Assembly: GCA_036362985.1 (NCBI GenBank)
Contig: JAYGXS010000003.1
Location: 66,983,075-67,047,074, forward strand
Direction of reading: 5' to 3'
From: Ligula intestinalis
Lineage: Eukaryota; Platyhelminthes; Cestoda; Diphyllobothriidea; Diphyllobothriidae
Length of the DNA stretch: 64,000 nucleotides
Made by a program: the position numbers and the translations under genes. The notes below the pieces were generated by a model. That model saw nothing but the letters and a program-made list of their open reading frames with translations. It had not been told where the DNA came from and made no database searches. Positions 63,531 through 64,000 of this stretch are shown here, in pieces; the first letter of the stretch is position 1, and the number at the start of each line of letters is the position of its first letter.

Positions 63531-63999
63531 CTAATTAATTGCCGTGATTTCCTCGTCCGTGTTGGATGCCGGCTTGGTAATTGTGCAAAAATTATGGTAG
63601 TTGTCGTCCAAGTTATTTTTGCCGAACCTGGTCTTTCCCACATGACTGATTCTCTTGCTCAAGCAATGTCTCAGTACGCAATAGGGGAACGCCAAATCAT
63701 TGCGCTTGTTGATGGACTGGGAGCCTGAGAACCATGACTCGAACAGCTCACAGCTCACGTGGTTGTCTCCCCTTGCGAGGATTTCGGCCTCGTCAAACTT
63801 GAAAATGTGGCCGGGTCCCGTCGAGTGAGCTGTGACCTGGGAGTTGGCGTCTTTCTTCCTCACCACCACTGCATGTTCGGCCATTCGCGTCCGAAGTAAT
63901 CTTTCGGTTTCTCCAACATAGTTGCTTTGCCCACAACTGCACCAGATCCGGTAAACGACTCCAACCGTTTCCTGTTGTGGCAGTGGGTCTTTCGGTCTC
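63531..63999 (-). CDS. Penelope-like element GIY-YIG endonuclease, open to the window edge (partial)
   Basis: On the minus strand the frame is open from 63999 to the stop at 63531 (156 codons in the window). It begins RPKDPLPQQETVGVVYRIWC, then SCGQSNYVGETERLLRTRM and AEHA: the nuclease core as GVVY...NYVG, the following Arg, the Cys pair, and Glu-His. Next come HSTGPGHIFKFDEAEILARG and LFESWFSGSQSIN, the usual C-terminal motifs. The RT half should lie beyond base 64000. RPKDPLP is the normal linker sequence (PKDPLP also at 38830), so the protein continues upstream. With no stop and all core residues visible, this is the least damaged PLE piece in the window. It is a different lineage from PLE1, PLE3 and PLE6. 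Confidence 0.88.
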   Translation of the reverse strand, partial: RPKDPLPQQETVGVVYRIWCSCGQSNYVGETERLLRTRMAEHAVVVRKKDANSQVTAHSTGPGHIFKFDEAEILARGDNHVSCELFESWFSGSQSINKRNDLAFPYCVLRHCLSKRISHVGKTRFGKNNLDDNYHNFCTITKPASNTDEEITAIN

Positions 64000-64000
64000 A

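Overview
The window looks like gene-poor, repeat-dense nuclear DNA from an animal, most probably a flatworm (Platyhelminthes), and possibly a diphyllobothriid-type tapeworm. This is inference: the reverse-transcriptase (RT) and Penelope-like endonuclease fragments resemble flatworm families as I remember them, and base composition is moderate to AT-rich. Nothing looks bacterial (no operons, no ribosome-binding sites, no long tiled ORFs). I found no host protein-coding gene, rRNA, functional tRNA or CRISPR array that I can defend. Almost every open frame is short, and the recognisable ones are decayed transposable elements.

Layout. 0-15 kb: mostly anonymous, with one SINE copy (1.5 kb), a fragment of a dispersed repeat (2.1-2.5 kb), a foldback element (2.9-3.8 kb), tRNA-like inverted sequences (8.0-8.6 kb) and another SINE (11.7 kb). 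15-18 kb: a GC-rich repeat, a purine-rich tract, and a broken LINE RT. 18-28 kb: largely anonymous, with a Penelope-like element (PLE) C-terminus at 22.4 kb and microsatellites. 28.3-29.6 kb: a complete-length but dead Tc1-like transposon. 31-34 kb: two SINEs and a second copy of the GC-rich repeat.

36-45 kb is densely nested. A Tc1-like transposon is split by a PLE fragment and followed by a second PLE, whose GIY-YIG endonuclease frame is the longest recognisable coding frame in the window. Next come a second LINE fragment, a foldback element and a truncated Helitron whose HUH and two-tyrosine motifs are still readable. 46-48.4 kb and 57-58.3 kb are inverted copies of one composite repeat. 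49.8-55.6 kb holds three PLE copies (two minus, one plus), one flanked by direct repeats like Penelope pseudo-LTRs. 59.2-61.9 kb is an inverted copy of 40.7-42.5 kb, itself interrupted by a long-terminal-inverted-repeat insertion. The window ends inside a PLE endonuclease frame that is open to the edge.

The elements do not form a pathway. They record successive insertions: PLEs, RT-bearing LINEs and SINEs (copy-and-paste), Tc1-like and foldback DNA elements (cut-and-paste), and a rolling-circle Helitron. The most informative structures are the nested insertions with a paralogous empty site, three near-equal-length foldback elements, a SINE family with one body but different tRNA-like heads, and a roughly 45-base module with an invariant 19-base spacing found four times, twice at recognisable PLE 3' ends.
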